43,900 nucleotides of DNA from Chitinophagales bacterium (GCA_013297585.1 JAAFHG010000001.1:1-43900), one strand, 5' to 3'; positions 8,098 through 15,796 are shown, numbered from the stretch's first letter. Numbers and translations are program-made. The notes: generated from the letters alone by a model not told the origin.

Positions 8098-8122
8098 AAT
8101 TGCCGAACAAGGTTCGGCAATT
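8098..8122 (-). terminator. Intrinsic terminator of the SDR gene
   Basis: An 11-bp perfect stem, AATTGCCGAAC/GTTCGGCAATT, with loop AAG. On the minus strand a run of T follows at once (the A run at 8093-8099). It is 41 bp past the SDR stop codon. Confidence 0.9.
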
Positions 8123-8162
8123 ATCAGATTTAAAACATGATAATTAAAGCATTGTGATACCC

Positions 8163-9023
8163 CTATTTTAGCAAATCTTGCATACCAAATGCAGTTAAAA
8201 AGTTGTCGTATTGTTCTTTTACAGCCTTGTTAGCCACTTCAGTAAAAGCACCAGTAGCAGGGTCTACCACGGTACGTAGTGGTCTTTCGCCTTTTGGTGT
8301 TTCAATCAGTTTTACAATGGCATTTGCCACATCTTGTGGATTTGGTTTTACAGCTTCAAACAAATGTCCCATGCCTTCACCAATTTTTTCAGGAATACTT
8401 GCTAAGTCGCCATAACCTGCGCTCACTGCTGTGTCACTACCAGTTTTTGATTTACCAAAAATATCAGTAGGAAATGCACCCGGTTGAATAATAGCCACAT
8501 CTATACCTAGTGGTCTTACTTCATAGTGTAAGCCCTCGCTTAACCCTTCAACAGCAAATTTTGCAGCATTATACACTGTCATAAACGGTGCTGAAAATCT
8601 ACCCAAGCCACTTGAAATATTAATGATTAAACCCTCACCTTGGTTTCTCATGGTAGGCAATGCCGCTTTAATACTTGCCCAAATACCAAATACATGCACA
8701 TTAAACATGTCTTGTACATCGGCAACAGTATAGCTTTCAGCCAAGCCGCCACCAAAATAGCCCGCATTATTCACCACCACATCTAGTCTGCCTTCTTTTT
8801 CAATAATGGTGTTAATAGCGCTAGTAACAGATGCTGTATTGGTAACTTCTACATCGAGTACAGTCACGTTTGGTACAGCACTTAATTCAGCTGCTTTAGC
8901 TGCGTTTTTACCTTTTGTATCACGCATGGTGGCATATACAGTATGGCCTAATGCTACTACCGAATGTGTGGCTAACCAGCCAAAACCACTATTTGTTCCT
9001 GTAATAAATACTACTTTTTTCAT
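8163..9023 (-). CDS. SDR-family oxidoreductase
   Basis: 286 residues of a classical SDR. TGTNSGFG is at residues 9-16, NNAGYFGG near residue 85, a Ser in INISSGLG, and YNAAK (YxxxK) near residue 155. Its tail is longer than in the SDR at 2827, and the two share little beyond the fold motifs, so they are not a recent duplication. It is divergent from an HxlR regulator at 9149, with several GTAAC/GTTAC half-sites between, so it is probably the target of that regulator. An intrinsic terminator ends the transcript as a single gene. Confidence 0.9.
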   Translation of the reverse strand: MKKVVFITGTNSGFGWLATHSVVALGHTVYATMRDTKGKNAAKAAELSAVPNVTVLDVEVTNTASVTSAINTIIEKEGRLDVVVNNAGYFGGGLAESYTVADVQDMFNVHVFGIWASIKAALPTMRNQGEGLIINISSGLGRFSAPFMTVYNAAKFAVEGLSEGLHYEVRPLGIDVAIIQPGAFPTDIFGKSKTGSDTAVSAGYGDLASIPEKIGEGMGHLFEAVKPNPQDVANAIVKLIETPKGERPLRTVVDPATGAFTEVANKAVKEQYDNFLTAFGMQDLLK

Positions 9024-9039
9024 GATTAATTGTTTGATT

Positions 9040-9122
9040 GTTACACAAAGTAACAGTCGATAGTATACATTTGTAACAAATAACTATTTGGTAACACAAA
9101 AAACTAGTTACCCAATAGTAAC
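9040..9122. promoter_or_regulatory. Cluster of GTTAC/GTAAC half-sites: likely HxlR operator region
   Basis: In the 125-bp divergent region two inverted repeats stand out: GTTAC-ACAAA-GTAAC at 9040-9054 and GTTAC-CCAATA-GTAAC at 9107-9122. Single GTAAC words lie at 9073-9077 and 9091-9095. This spacing could let dimers occupy both promoters. The sites differ from the ACTTGCAA sites of the first HxlR/SDR pair. Confidence 0.6.
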
Positions 9123-9148
9123 AATAACTTGAAAACACAGTCACTAAC

Positions 9149-9490
9149 ATGAAATTAGATAACCCAAATAAATGCCCGTTGACTGCTGCATTGCATATTA
9201 TAGGTGGCAAGTGGAAGCCATTAATTATCTATTCGCTTGATAAAACACCTAAGCGCTTCGGGCAATTAGATGCGATGATACCCAATATATCTCGTAAGGT
9301 ATTAACCACACAGCTAGAGGAATTGCTAGCACATGGCATAGTAGAAAGAAGGGCTTACCCTGAAGCACCACCAAGAGTAGAATATAGCCTTACCAAAAAA
9401 GGGAAACGATTAATACCTATTTTAAACCAATTGTGTAAATGGGGCTGCAATGTGCTAGAGGAGGAAGAGATATTGGCTAATGCTAACTAG
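9149..9490 (+). CDS. HxlR-family winged-helix transcriptional regulator
   Basis: 113 residues, the usual length. The signature CPLTAALHIIGGKWKPLIIY (residues 11-30) carries the single conserved Cys. The recognition helix region is MIPNISRKVLTTQLEELLA and the wing is YPEAPPRVEYSLTKKGKRL. It is divergent from the SDR gene, with GTTAC inverted repeats between. It converges on the hsdR remnant, whose stop codon is only about 30 bp past its own stop; the break of hsdR therefore lies immediately next to this gene. Confidence 0.92.
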   Translation: MKLDNPNKCPLTAALHIIGGKWKPLIIYSLDKTPKRFGQLDAMIPNISRKVLTTQLEELLAHGIVERRAYPEAPPRVEYSLTKKGKRLIPILNQLCKWGCNVLEEEEILANAN

Positions 9491-9521
9491 TGTAACAAAA
9501 TATAAGTAGCCCCCTTAATAC

Positions 9522-10094
9522 CTAACTCTCTTTGGTATAGCGATGCACTTGATTAAATGCTTCTCTAATGGCTACCCCACGCTTTTTTAGTTCTACCTGT
9601 ACCAAAGGCAAGCTGTTTACTAAAATAGTTACATCATAACGGTTATCATGTGTGCCTTTCTGTTCAAATTGTGATATTACTTGTACTTTATTACGTGCAA
9701 TATTCTTTTTATCTACCAAGTAAATGTTTTGAATATGCCCATCATCAAACACAAAATCGTAGATATAGTTATCATGTATTTTTCTGGTTTTTTCTACAAG
9801 ATTATCGCTTGGTTTATCTAAATACTCCTCTACAAAACGCACCCATTCGCTATCAGTAAATTGCATGTTGTTCAATGCTTGTAATTGTACTCTTACATTA
9901 CCAAGCATGGCATCAATAGAAGAAAGATGAGTTAGATATTCATAACCTTGGTTGGTTAAGTCTTGTATAAACTCACGTTCTAGTGCTGCCTTTGTTTGAT
10001 ATACAGCCGCTGCTTCATTTAAAACCGAGTATTTGGTGTACTTGTCTAGTACAATGAAATTGTTAGATTCTGCAATGGTATTATACAATGTCAT
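9522..10094 (-). pseudogene. hsdR: Type I restriction endonuclease subunit R, N-terminal remnant
   Basis: 190 residues that match only the N-terminal nuclease region of HsdR. RYDVTILVNSLPLVQVELKKRG contains the D-ExK nuclease core (Asp154, Glu168, Lys170), and the frame then ends as FNQVHRYTKES plus TAG. Intact HsdR has roughly a thousand residues, with DEAD-box motor motifs and a C-terminal helical domain. None of these is in the window. The DNA after the stop shows no continuing HsdR sequence in any frame; it meets the HxlR gene, so a deletion has removed about 80 percent of the gene. The subunit cannot translocate or cleave as a type I enzyme. Confidence 0.88.
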
Positions 10095-10108
10095 AACGTT
10101 ACTTGTTA

Positions 10109-10981
10109 TTATTCTTCTTCGTAATAGTAGGAGTAATCTATGCCTTTCATGTACATTTCACGGTCGTTTATTTTGTTGGTAAGTGCATTCTGCAAAAATG
10201 ATTTCAGTACATTACTTTTTGTTGGGCTAAGCACCATAGCATTCATATAATTACGTTTGCTTATTTTGCTCCAATCAACACATTTTTTTAGGCGTTTTTT
10301 CAGTATTAAGTCCAGCCAAATTCGGGTACTTCTGCCGTTGCCTTCCATAAATGGGTGGGCAATATTCATCTCTACATATTTATTTACAATTTCTTCAAAG
10401 GTATTTTCTGGCATGTCTTCTATTTGCTTTAAAGTGCCGCCTAAAAAATGGGATACTGCAAATTGAAAACCTCCTTTTGAAATATTTTTCTGCCGTATTT
10501 GACCTGCAAAACTGTATAAGCCACCAAATAAATAAGCATGTATTTGTTGCAAACCTCTCGCTGTGCCTACTTCAAATTCATTAATCAGATTACTTTCAAA
10601 AAGGGTGTATGCTTTTTTCTTACTCTGCCCGTCAATACTTGTATCGCTGTAAAGAAACCAATCCAAAAATTTCATTGCTTTAGTATTGGGAAAGCGCTTT
10701 GCCAATTCAATAACACCTGCACTGTTTAGCGTATCGGACAAACGCTTTTTTCCATCTGCGGCTACAAATTTGAAACCGTGAGTGGCACTCACAAGTTGAT
10801 TGTTCTCTGATTTTAGTTTTCGTTTTAGCCAACGCCAATAATTGTTCGCTTTTGTATAATCGTTTTGCTCGTTTAGTATAGCAACTATATCTATAACATT
10901 AAACCACCATTGGGCATTTTCATCGTCCCATATGGCACGCACTTCTCTATCATCAAAAAAACGTATAGAAACCTTGTTCAT
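10109..10981 (-). CDS. Fic-domain protein with N-terminal Bro-N-like domain
   Basis: 290 residues. Residues 1-115 resemble the Bro-N/antirepressor fold (IRFFDDREVRAIWDDENAQW, FNVIDIVAILNEQND, FPNTKAMKFLDWFL). Residues 125-270 form a Fic domain with an intact catalytic motif HPFMEGNGRSTR (209-220; His209, Asn215, Arg217). Fic enzymes transfer AMP or another nucleotide part to a target hydroxyl and often serve as toxins. No separate Fic antitoxin gene is visible. The inhibitory S/TxxxE(G/N) motif is not obvious, so the Bro-N part may provide control or targeting (inference). The gene lies 14 bp upstream of the hsdR remnant and looks undamaged. Confidence 0.88.
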   Translation of the reverse strand: MNKVSIRFFDDREVRAIWDDENAQWWFNVIDIVAILNEQNDYTKANNYWRWLKRKLKSENNQLVSATHGFKFVAADGKKRLSDTLNSAGVIELAKRFPNTKAMKFLDWFLYSDTSIDGQSKKKAYTLFESNLINEFEVGTARGLQQIHAYLFGGLYSFAGQIRQKNISKGGFQFAVSHFLGGTLKQIEDMPENTFEEIVNKYVEMNIAHPFMEGNGRSTRIWLDLILKKRLKKCVDWSKISKRNYMNAMVLSPTKSNVLKSFLQNALTNKINDREMYMKGIDYSYYYEEE

Positions 10982-10995
10982 AGTTGATGGTTAAT

Positions 10996-11080
10996 TGTCT
11001 GAACGATGATTTGTTTGATTAGTATGATTTCATTGATTAATCATAACAATCACATACATCACAAAAATCATAGTTAAGAC
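10996..11080. repeat. TGTCTGAA inverted-repeat element 1
   Basis: About 85 bp. It begins TGTCTGAAC and ends in a worn TAGTTAAGAC. The interior has GATT words in the left half and AATC/ATCA words in the right half, giving a long imperfect hairpin. The right end contains the stop codon of the GxxExxY remnant (11074-11076). Confidence 0.8.
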
Positions 11081-11519
11081 TTGAATTTTTTATTATTCAG
11101 CCGTTTAAAATTTAAACTTGTTTCACCAAAATTTACTAGTAAACCAATTTCCAAATTGTAGGCCTCTAAATAATTAATGGCTTGAGCAAAATGCACATCT
11201 TCTAATTTTGTGATGGCTTTTAACTCAACAGAAACAACACCTTCTACTAAAAAATCTACCCTGCGTGTGCCTATTTGTTGTTCACGATAAAAAATGGGCA
11301 TTTCAAACTCTCTGCTAAATGCTATACCTGCTAGTTGCATTTCAATTTCTAATGCACGTTGATAAATGACTTCTTGAATTGCGAAGCAATCACGAATATC
11401 TTTAAAAAACCAATAATTACTAAATGAGTAAAGCTATTGCCCAAGGTTTTATGCACTGCCATAGCACAACCAATAATTTTAGAAGTTAATGCAGAATATT
11501 TATATTGTTCGTTTATCAT
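11074..11519 (-). pseudogene. GxxExxY-family protein, frameshifted remnant
   Basis: The start region (from ATG 11519) reads MINEQYKYSALTSKIIGCAM then AVHKTLGNSF. The matching continuation QEVIYQRALEIEMQLAGIAF lies in another frame, which is open to the stop at 11074. Between them are extra bases that do not fit the family, so there is an insertion or rearrangement with a frameshift where the name-giving GxxExxY motif should be. The C-terminal part (TRRVDFLVEGVVSVELKAI) is well kept. Such small nuclease-fold-like proteins often lie among accessory genes; their role is unsettled. Translation from an internal start would give only the C-terminal 88 residues. Confidence 0.75.
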
Positions 11520-11520
11520 T

Positions 11521-11629
11521 TGTCTGAACTGTGATTTGTTGTTGTCTGAACTGTGATTTATTTGATTTTTGTGATTGCCTTGGATATAATCAGACGAATC
11601 ATAACCATCATAAAAATCATAGTTCAGAC
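11521..11629. repeat. TGTCTGAA inverted-repeat element 2 (doubled left end)
   Basis: The left end TGTCTGAACTGTGATTT occurs twice, at 11521 and 11543. The right end ATCATAGTTCAGAC closes at 11629. The interior is GATT-rich on the left and AATCAT-rich on the right. The doubled end suggests nested insertion or slippage. Confidence 0.85.
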
Positions 11630-11655
11630 TATTTTGTTTGATTTTTTGTGATTGC

Positions 11656-11741
11656 TGTCTGAACTATGATTCGTTTGATTTTTGTGATTGCCATGAATAA
11701 TCATAAAAATCAAGCAAATCACAAAAATCATAGTTCAGACA
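11656..11741. repeat. TGTCTGAA inverted-repeat element 3
   Basis: 86 bp with 16-bp perfect ends TGTCTGAACTATGATT and AATCATAGTTCAGACA. Its right end overlaps the 3' end of hsdS: read on the minus strand the element end gives GTC TGA, which is the last codon plus the stop of hsdS. Confidence 0.92.
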
Positions 11742-12551
11742 AATGTCAACAACTTATCCCTATAATGTTCATACTGTTGTTTACGTAGCGCTATCTCTTT
11801 TGGCAACCCTTCACTTATGGAAGTAGTAAGCGTATCAAATTTATCTAAGATAGAAACGATGCGTGCTTGTTCTTTGAGAGAAGGAACTGGGATTTTGAAG
11901 TTTTTTATCATACTTGAATTTAAATCGCCTCTTGCACCTTGCCCCATATTTTTTATATTTTCAAAGTTGAAACCAACCCAATGAAAAACATATCTATAAT
12001 TTACTTTTTCTTGATTTACTTCCAAACACAAACAATGCTGATTAGTAGTTAGAGGAATTTTATTTATTGCTGAACGTCCAGCTGTAGCACCTGACATTGC
12101 AATTATTACACAATTTGAAGGAATCCATTTTACCGATGTTTGTTTTAAAGCAAAATCAGTGATAAACATTTCTGTATAGTTTATATCAGTGAATTTAACT
12201 TCTTGTGTACGAAGCCAAGGAATAGTTCCATTTTCATAAAATTTAGGATTACCTGCTAACGGAGTGCTTCCAGAATAAGATTTTATTATTATTTCCCAAA
12301 AAGTCTTCCACTCAACTTCTCCTTCTTCAAAACTTAACAATTGCTCACGATAGTAAGTATACTGTTTTTTACGTGCTGTAAGTTCTGCTGTAAGTTCTGT
12401 AAAAGTGTCTAATATACGAACAATTTCTTTTTGTACGGCCAAGAGTGGTATGGGGATTTGGAAAGTTCTTAATGCTTTTAGTCCTAAATTTTTAATTGTT
12501 GAGCCTGTTTTTTGTGACTCAAAATAGCTCATTTTATTTCATTGTTTATAT

Positions 12552-12640
12552 TGTCTGCACTATGATTTGTTTGATTTTTGTGATTGTTTTGATTTTGTTT
12601 CATGCTAATCATATAAATCACTGAAATCATGGTTCAGACA
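12552..12640. repeat. TGTCTGAA inverted-repeat element 4, inside hsdS
   Basis: 89 bp, from TGTCTGCACTATGATTT to AAATCATGGTTCAGACA. Its left end is 19 bp from where hsdS coding sequence resumes. Confidence 0.88.
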
Positions 12641-12648
12641 TTTTATAT

Positions 12649-12787
12649 TGTCTGAATCAGGATTTGCTTGATTGTAGGATTTGTAAGATTAGTTACTTTA
12701 ATCCTGCTCATCTTTTAATCTTGAGCATCCTGATTCAGACATTTTTTCATCCTTTAATCTTTAAATCCTAAAAATCATGGTTCAGAC
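12649..12787. repeat. TGTCTGAA elements 5 and 6 (6 is a right half only), inside hsdS
   Basis: Element 5 spans 12649-12741, with perfect 15-bp ends TGTCTGAATCAGGAT and ATCCTGATTCAGACA. It belongs to a second subtype whose interior uses GGATT/AATCC words. Element 6 is a right half only (about 12748-12787, ending CATGGTTCAGAC) and abuts the 14 codons of hsdS that remain at the 5' end. It supplies their stop codon. Confidence 0.85.
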
Positions 12788-12822
12788 TACTTCCACGCCT
12801 TGTAATAATGTATTTAAATAAC

Positions 12823-13665
12823 TCATGGTTTACCTTTTAGGTTTTTCTTGGCTATTTCCTTGTCTAAGGTTTTTACCCTGCGTTCTAGTTTTTTAATATC
12901 TTCTTCTACTGGTAAATCTTCGGGCTTAATACCACTTTTGCCTAAAAGGGTTCTTACATCTTGGTTGTTTTTAACGTGTTCAGTAGTAATATTATTTTCA
13001 CCGTTTAGGTTATTTTTCTTTACGTTAAAATTGGTAATTTCTGTGGCTAATTGCTTGGCTGTAATGGTAATGGTGGGTAAAAAGTCTGCTAAAGGTCTGT
13101 TGTCTTTTATGCCCAATTTGCGTTTCATATCGCTGGTATTGTAGCCACCAAACATAGCCCAATCGCCTTTACTTCTTATTCTAGCAAAACCCGAATTGTC
13201 AACCCCTCTTTCATATATGTTTTTTGACAATTCGGTTTCGGTAGCTGCTAATTTTTCACGAGCTTGCAAACGCTCCATTAGCTGTATGCGTTCTTCCAAT
13301 AGCTCTTGTTTTCTGGTTTGTATAGCAAAATAACTTTGTGCAAAAGCAATTTGCTCTTTCTTTGGGTCACCATTTTGTGCTATTAGGTAACAGGCATAAC
13401 GGGTAAGCATAAAATCGTCAACTTCTCGCTTCCCACCTTTGCCTAATTCTATCATTTTGTTGACGTCAACGAAATGATTGGAAACCGCTTCACCAGTGGT
13501 TTCGCAACTTTCTTTTGCTTTGTTAATAGCGTTTAAAAAATTACGCCAATCTGCATAGCCTAAAAGCGCTTGCAACTCTCGTGCTAACCAATATTCTACA
13601 CCATCTTGCTCGTAGGCGTATTCTTCAAATCGTTTATTTAATGTTATAATGGTAGCTTTTTCCAT
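12823..13665 (-). CDS. dinD: DNA damage-inducible protein D homologue
   Basis: 280 residues, close to the length of Escherichia coli DinD. The N-terminal Bro-N-like part contains YWLARELQALLGYADWRNFL and DVNKMIELGKGGKREVDDFM, then LTRYACYLIAQNGDP. The middle contains GDWAMFGGYNTSDMKRKLGI and the C-terminus is a charged helix. In the cell DinD is an SOS-linked inhibitor of RecA-mediated strand exchange; dinD homologues are common passengers in type I restriction operons. Its stop overlaps the hsdS start by ATGA, showing the original operon order hsdM-dinD-hsdS. No damage is visible, in contrast to its hsd neighbours. Confidence 0.9.
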   Translation of the reverse strand: MEKATIITLNKRFEEYAYEQDGVEYWLARELQALLGYADWRNFLNAINKAKESCETTGEAVSNHFVDVNKMIELGKGGKREVDDFMLTRYACYLIAQNGDPKKEQIAFAQSYFAIQTRKQELLEERIQLMERLQAREKLAATETELSKNIYERGVDNSGFARIRSKGDWAMFGGYNTSDMKRKLGIKDNRPLADFLPTITITAKQLATEITNFNVKKNNLNGENNITTEHVKNNQDVRTLLGKSGIKPEDLPVEEDIKKLERRVKTLDKEIAKKNLKGKP

Positions 13666-13670
13666 TTGTT

Positions 13671-13730
13671 CTATTTTTTATTTTCAATAGCACCGTTTGG
13701 GGTGGTTGTTTCCAAAATGGAAATAACCAT
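13671..13730 (-). CDS. Possible 19-residue leader peptide before dinD
   Basis: ATG 13730 begins MVISILETTTPNGAIENKK and ends in TAG 13671-13673, five bases before the dinD ATG. A hairpin (13704-13728, GGTTGTTTCC/GGAAATAACC) covers its first codons. The tight spacing would suit translational coupling, but so short a frame can arise by chance. Confidence 0.25.
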   Translation of the reverse strand: MVISILETTTPNGAIENKK

Positions 13731-13755
13731 TTGTTTATTTGTTTATCTTTTATAT

Positions 13756-13853
13756 TGCCTGAATCAGGATTTAGTTGATTTTGGGATTTACAGGATTTTT
13801 TTTCATTTAATCATCTTGTTCATCCTTTCATTCTGTCAATCCTGATTCAGACA
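13756..13853. repeat. TGTCTGAA inverted-repeat element 7
   Basis: 98 bp, from TGCCTGAATCAGGATTT to ATCCTGATTCAGACA, of the same subtype as element 5. Its right end provides the last codon (GTC) and stop (TGA) of hsdM, read on the minus strand. Confidence 0.88.
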
Positions 13854-15397
13854 TTTTCAATTTCATTTACAATATAATCAATACTTGCACGTAAGGCATT
13901 TATCTTCTCTACGGTTTTTGAAATCTCAGCGTTTAATTGCACAATGTCAATGGTCTCTTTATTATCTTTCGCCACTACGTAACTACTTACAGATAGGTTA
14001 TAATCGTTGGCAGCTATCACATTATTATCTACACATTTTGCTACATGATCCAAATCTTGCTTACTATCAAATATGCCCATTATTTTTTCAATATGATCAT
14101 CTGTAATCACATTGTTATTGGTAGCTTTTTTAAAGAAGGCTTCGCCACTAGCATCTATAAATTGGGTTTTAGTATCGGTTTTCTTTTTAGAAAGTACCAA
14201 TAATGTAACCGCTATAGAAGTGCCATAAAACAAATTAGGCGCAACAGCAATGATGGTTTCTACAAAGTTGTTATCTACCAACTACTTTCTTATTTTCTGC
14301 TCTGCACCACCACGATAGAATATACCAGGAAAACATACCAATGCGGCTCTTCCTTTGCTAGAAAGGTAGCTTAAGCAATGCAGCACAAAAGCAAAATCGG
14401 CTTTAGATTTTGGTGCTAATACACCTGCAGGTGCAAAGCGGTCATCGTTAATTAATGTTGGGTCGCCGTCTCCAATCCAGTTGATAGAATAAGGGGGATT
14501 AGAAACAATGGCATCAAAAGGTTTGTCATCGCCAAACTGTGGGTTAATTAAGGTGTTACCTAGGGCAATATTAAACTTGTCGTAATTAATGTTGTGCAAA
14601 AACATATTCATACGGGCAAGGTTTTAAGTAGTATGGTTTATTTCTTGCCCATAAAAGCCTTCCTCTATAATATGGTCATCAAAGTGTTTTTTGGCTTGTA
14701 ATAATAGCGAACCAGAACCAGCCGCAGGGTCGTAAATCTTGTTTACCTTGTCTTGCTTGTGCATGGCAAGTTGTGCAATAAGTTTAGACACGTGTACAGG
14801 TGTAAAAAACTCACCGCCTGATTTACCTGCATTAGCTGCATAATTGCCAATTAGAAATTCATAGGCATCGCCAAAAAGTTCTATTTCATTTTCCTCAAAA
14901 TTGCCAAAGTCAAGTTCTTCAACCCTTTTCAAAACTTTGGCTAGGGTTTCGTTTTTGCTTTCTACAGTATTACCAAGCCTTGTACTTGTAGTGTCAAAAT
15001 CAGCAAATAAGCCTTTTATATCGGGTTCAGACGGATAACCATTGGCAGAACTTTCAATCGCATCAAAAATGGCTTTTAAGTCTGTGTTAAGATTTGGGTT
15101 GGTGTTGGCTGTTTTAGCAACATTTACAAACAATTGACTTGGGTAAATAAAATACCCCTTCGTTTTAATAGCATCGTCTTTTATTTCAGGGCTTATTACA
15201 TCATCAGCTAAGTTTTTGTAATTAACGCTATCATCGCCACCCTCAATATAAATGGTAAAGTTTTCACTAATAAAGCGATAGAACAATGTTCCTAACACAA
15301 ACTGTTTAAAATCCCAACCATCTACCGAGCCACGAAAATCGTTAGCTATTCTCCAAATTTTATTCTGTAATTCTGCTCTTTGTGCTGTACTTGTCAT
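13847..15397 (-). pseudogene. hsdM: Type I modification methyltransferase subunit M with two in-frame stops
   Basis: The frame is continuous over 517 codons, the normal HsdM length, but carries TAA at 14624-14626 (codon 258) and TAG at 14282-14284 (codon 372). The family pattern across them reads EINHTT-stop-NLARMNMF and QKIRK-stop-LVDNNF, and Tyr is expected at both places. The N-terminal HsdM helical domain, the AdoMet motif DPAAGSGSLL (near 14720) and the catalytic NPPY motif (near 14500) are intact. No frameshift is needed to read the whole protein. The last codon and stop come from a repeat end. As written, no functional N6-adenine methyltransferase would be made without readthrough. Confidence 0.9.
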
Positions 15398-15576
15398 TTT
15401 TTATCTTTTTTACAATTCTTGTGGTTTAACTCGCTGAGCGTAATAACAGTTTTCTTATAAGCCATCAGCTACACTATCTCATTTATTTTAAGTAAGCAAT
15501 AACAAACATAGGCAATATAGTAAGATGCATAACATACGCAAAAAGTTGAAAGACAAGGCGGCAGAAAGCATGGGGC

Positions 15577-15619
15577 TTTAAAGGCGCTTGAACTATACTT
15601 AAAGCACAATTGAAGTAAT
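15577..15619. repeat. Second 11-bp periodic array
   Basis: The units CTTGAACTATA, CTTAAAGCACA and ATTGAAGTAAT (15587-15619) continue the pattern of 5641-5695, preceded by a partial TTTAAAGGCG. This array, the AT-rich ATTGACTATT words at 15678-15705 and the terminator at 15764-15796 are all I see in the gene-free stretch 15398-15820, which must also hold the hsdM promoter. Confidence 0.7.
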
Positions 15620-15763
15620 ACAATGACTTTTTTCCCAATTATCAAATGCTAACAATCTCTAAAACCCAACAATAATTGTTTATTGACTATTACTATTGAG
15701 CATTCACTTTGCCTTCACATATAGGCTGTCATAATTTAAGCCTTGGGTGTATTATTAACAGAA

Positions 15764-15796
15764 AAAAGCCGCTACACATGGCTGTGTAACGGCTTT
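15764..15796 (-). terminator. Intrinsic terminator after the amidohydrolase pair
   Basis: AAAAGCCGCTACACA pairs with TGTGTAACGGCTTT with one mismatch. Read on the minus strand a T run follows (A run at 15762-15767). It lies 25 bp past the stop at 15821. Confidence 0.85.

Larger units (their letters stand above)
11735..12826 (-). pseudogene. hsdS: Type I specificity subunit S, disrupted in target-recognition domain 1
   Basis: The true start is ATG 12826, overlapping the dinD stop (ATGA). It encodes MSYLNTLLQGVEVV and then stops at TGA 12782-12784, inside a repeat. Three repeat units follow (12552-12787). HsdS sequence resumes at 12532 in the end of domain 1 and runs for 265 codons to 11735. 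It includes the central conserved helix (VQKEIVRILDTFTELTAELT, RKKQYTYYREQLLSF), a whole second recognition domain, and the C-terminal conserved helix (EQARIVSILDKFDTLTTSIS). Most of the first recognition domain is missing. The open 3' part could still be translated as a half-subunit from ATG 12532. Confidence 0.88.

Noticed and set aside
8806..9063. 85-codon plus-strand frame inside the SDR/operator region
   Set aside because: Antisense to the conserved N-terminus of the SDR and running through the operator cluster.
11521..11741. Elements 2 and 3 as a single composite transposon
   Set aside because: No coding sequence lies between them and no target duplications are evident; they read as two separate hairpin elements.
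10996..13853. The regularly recurring TGTCTGAA elements as a CRISPR array
   Set aside because: Units are 85-110 bp, palindromic, separated by genes, and lack short constant-length unique spacers; no cas genes are present.
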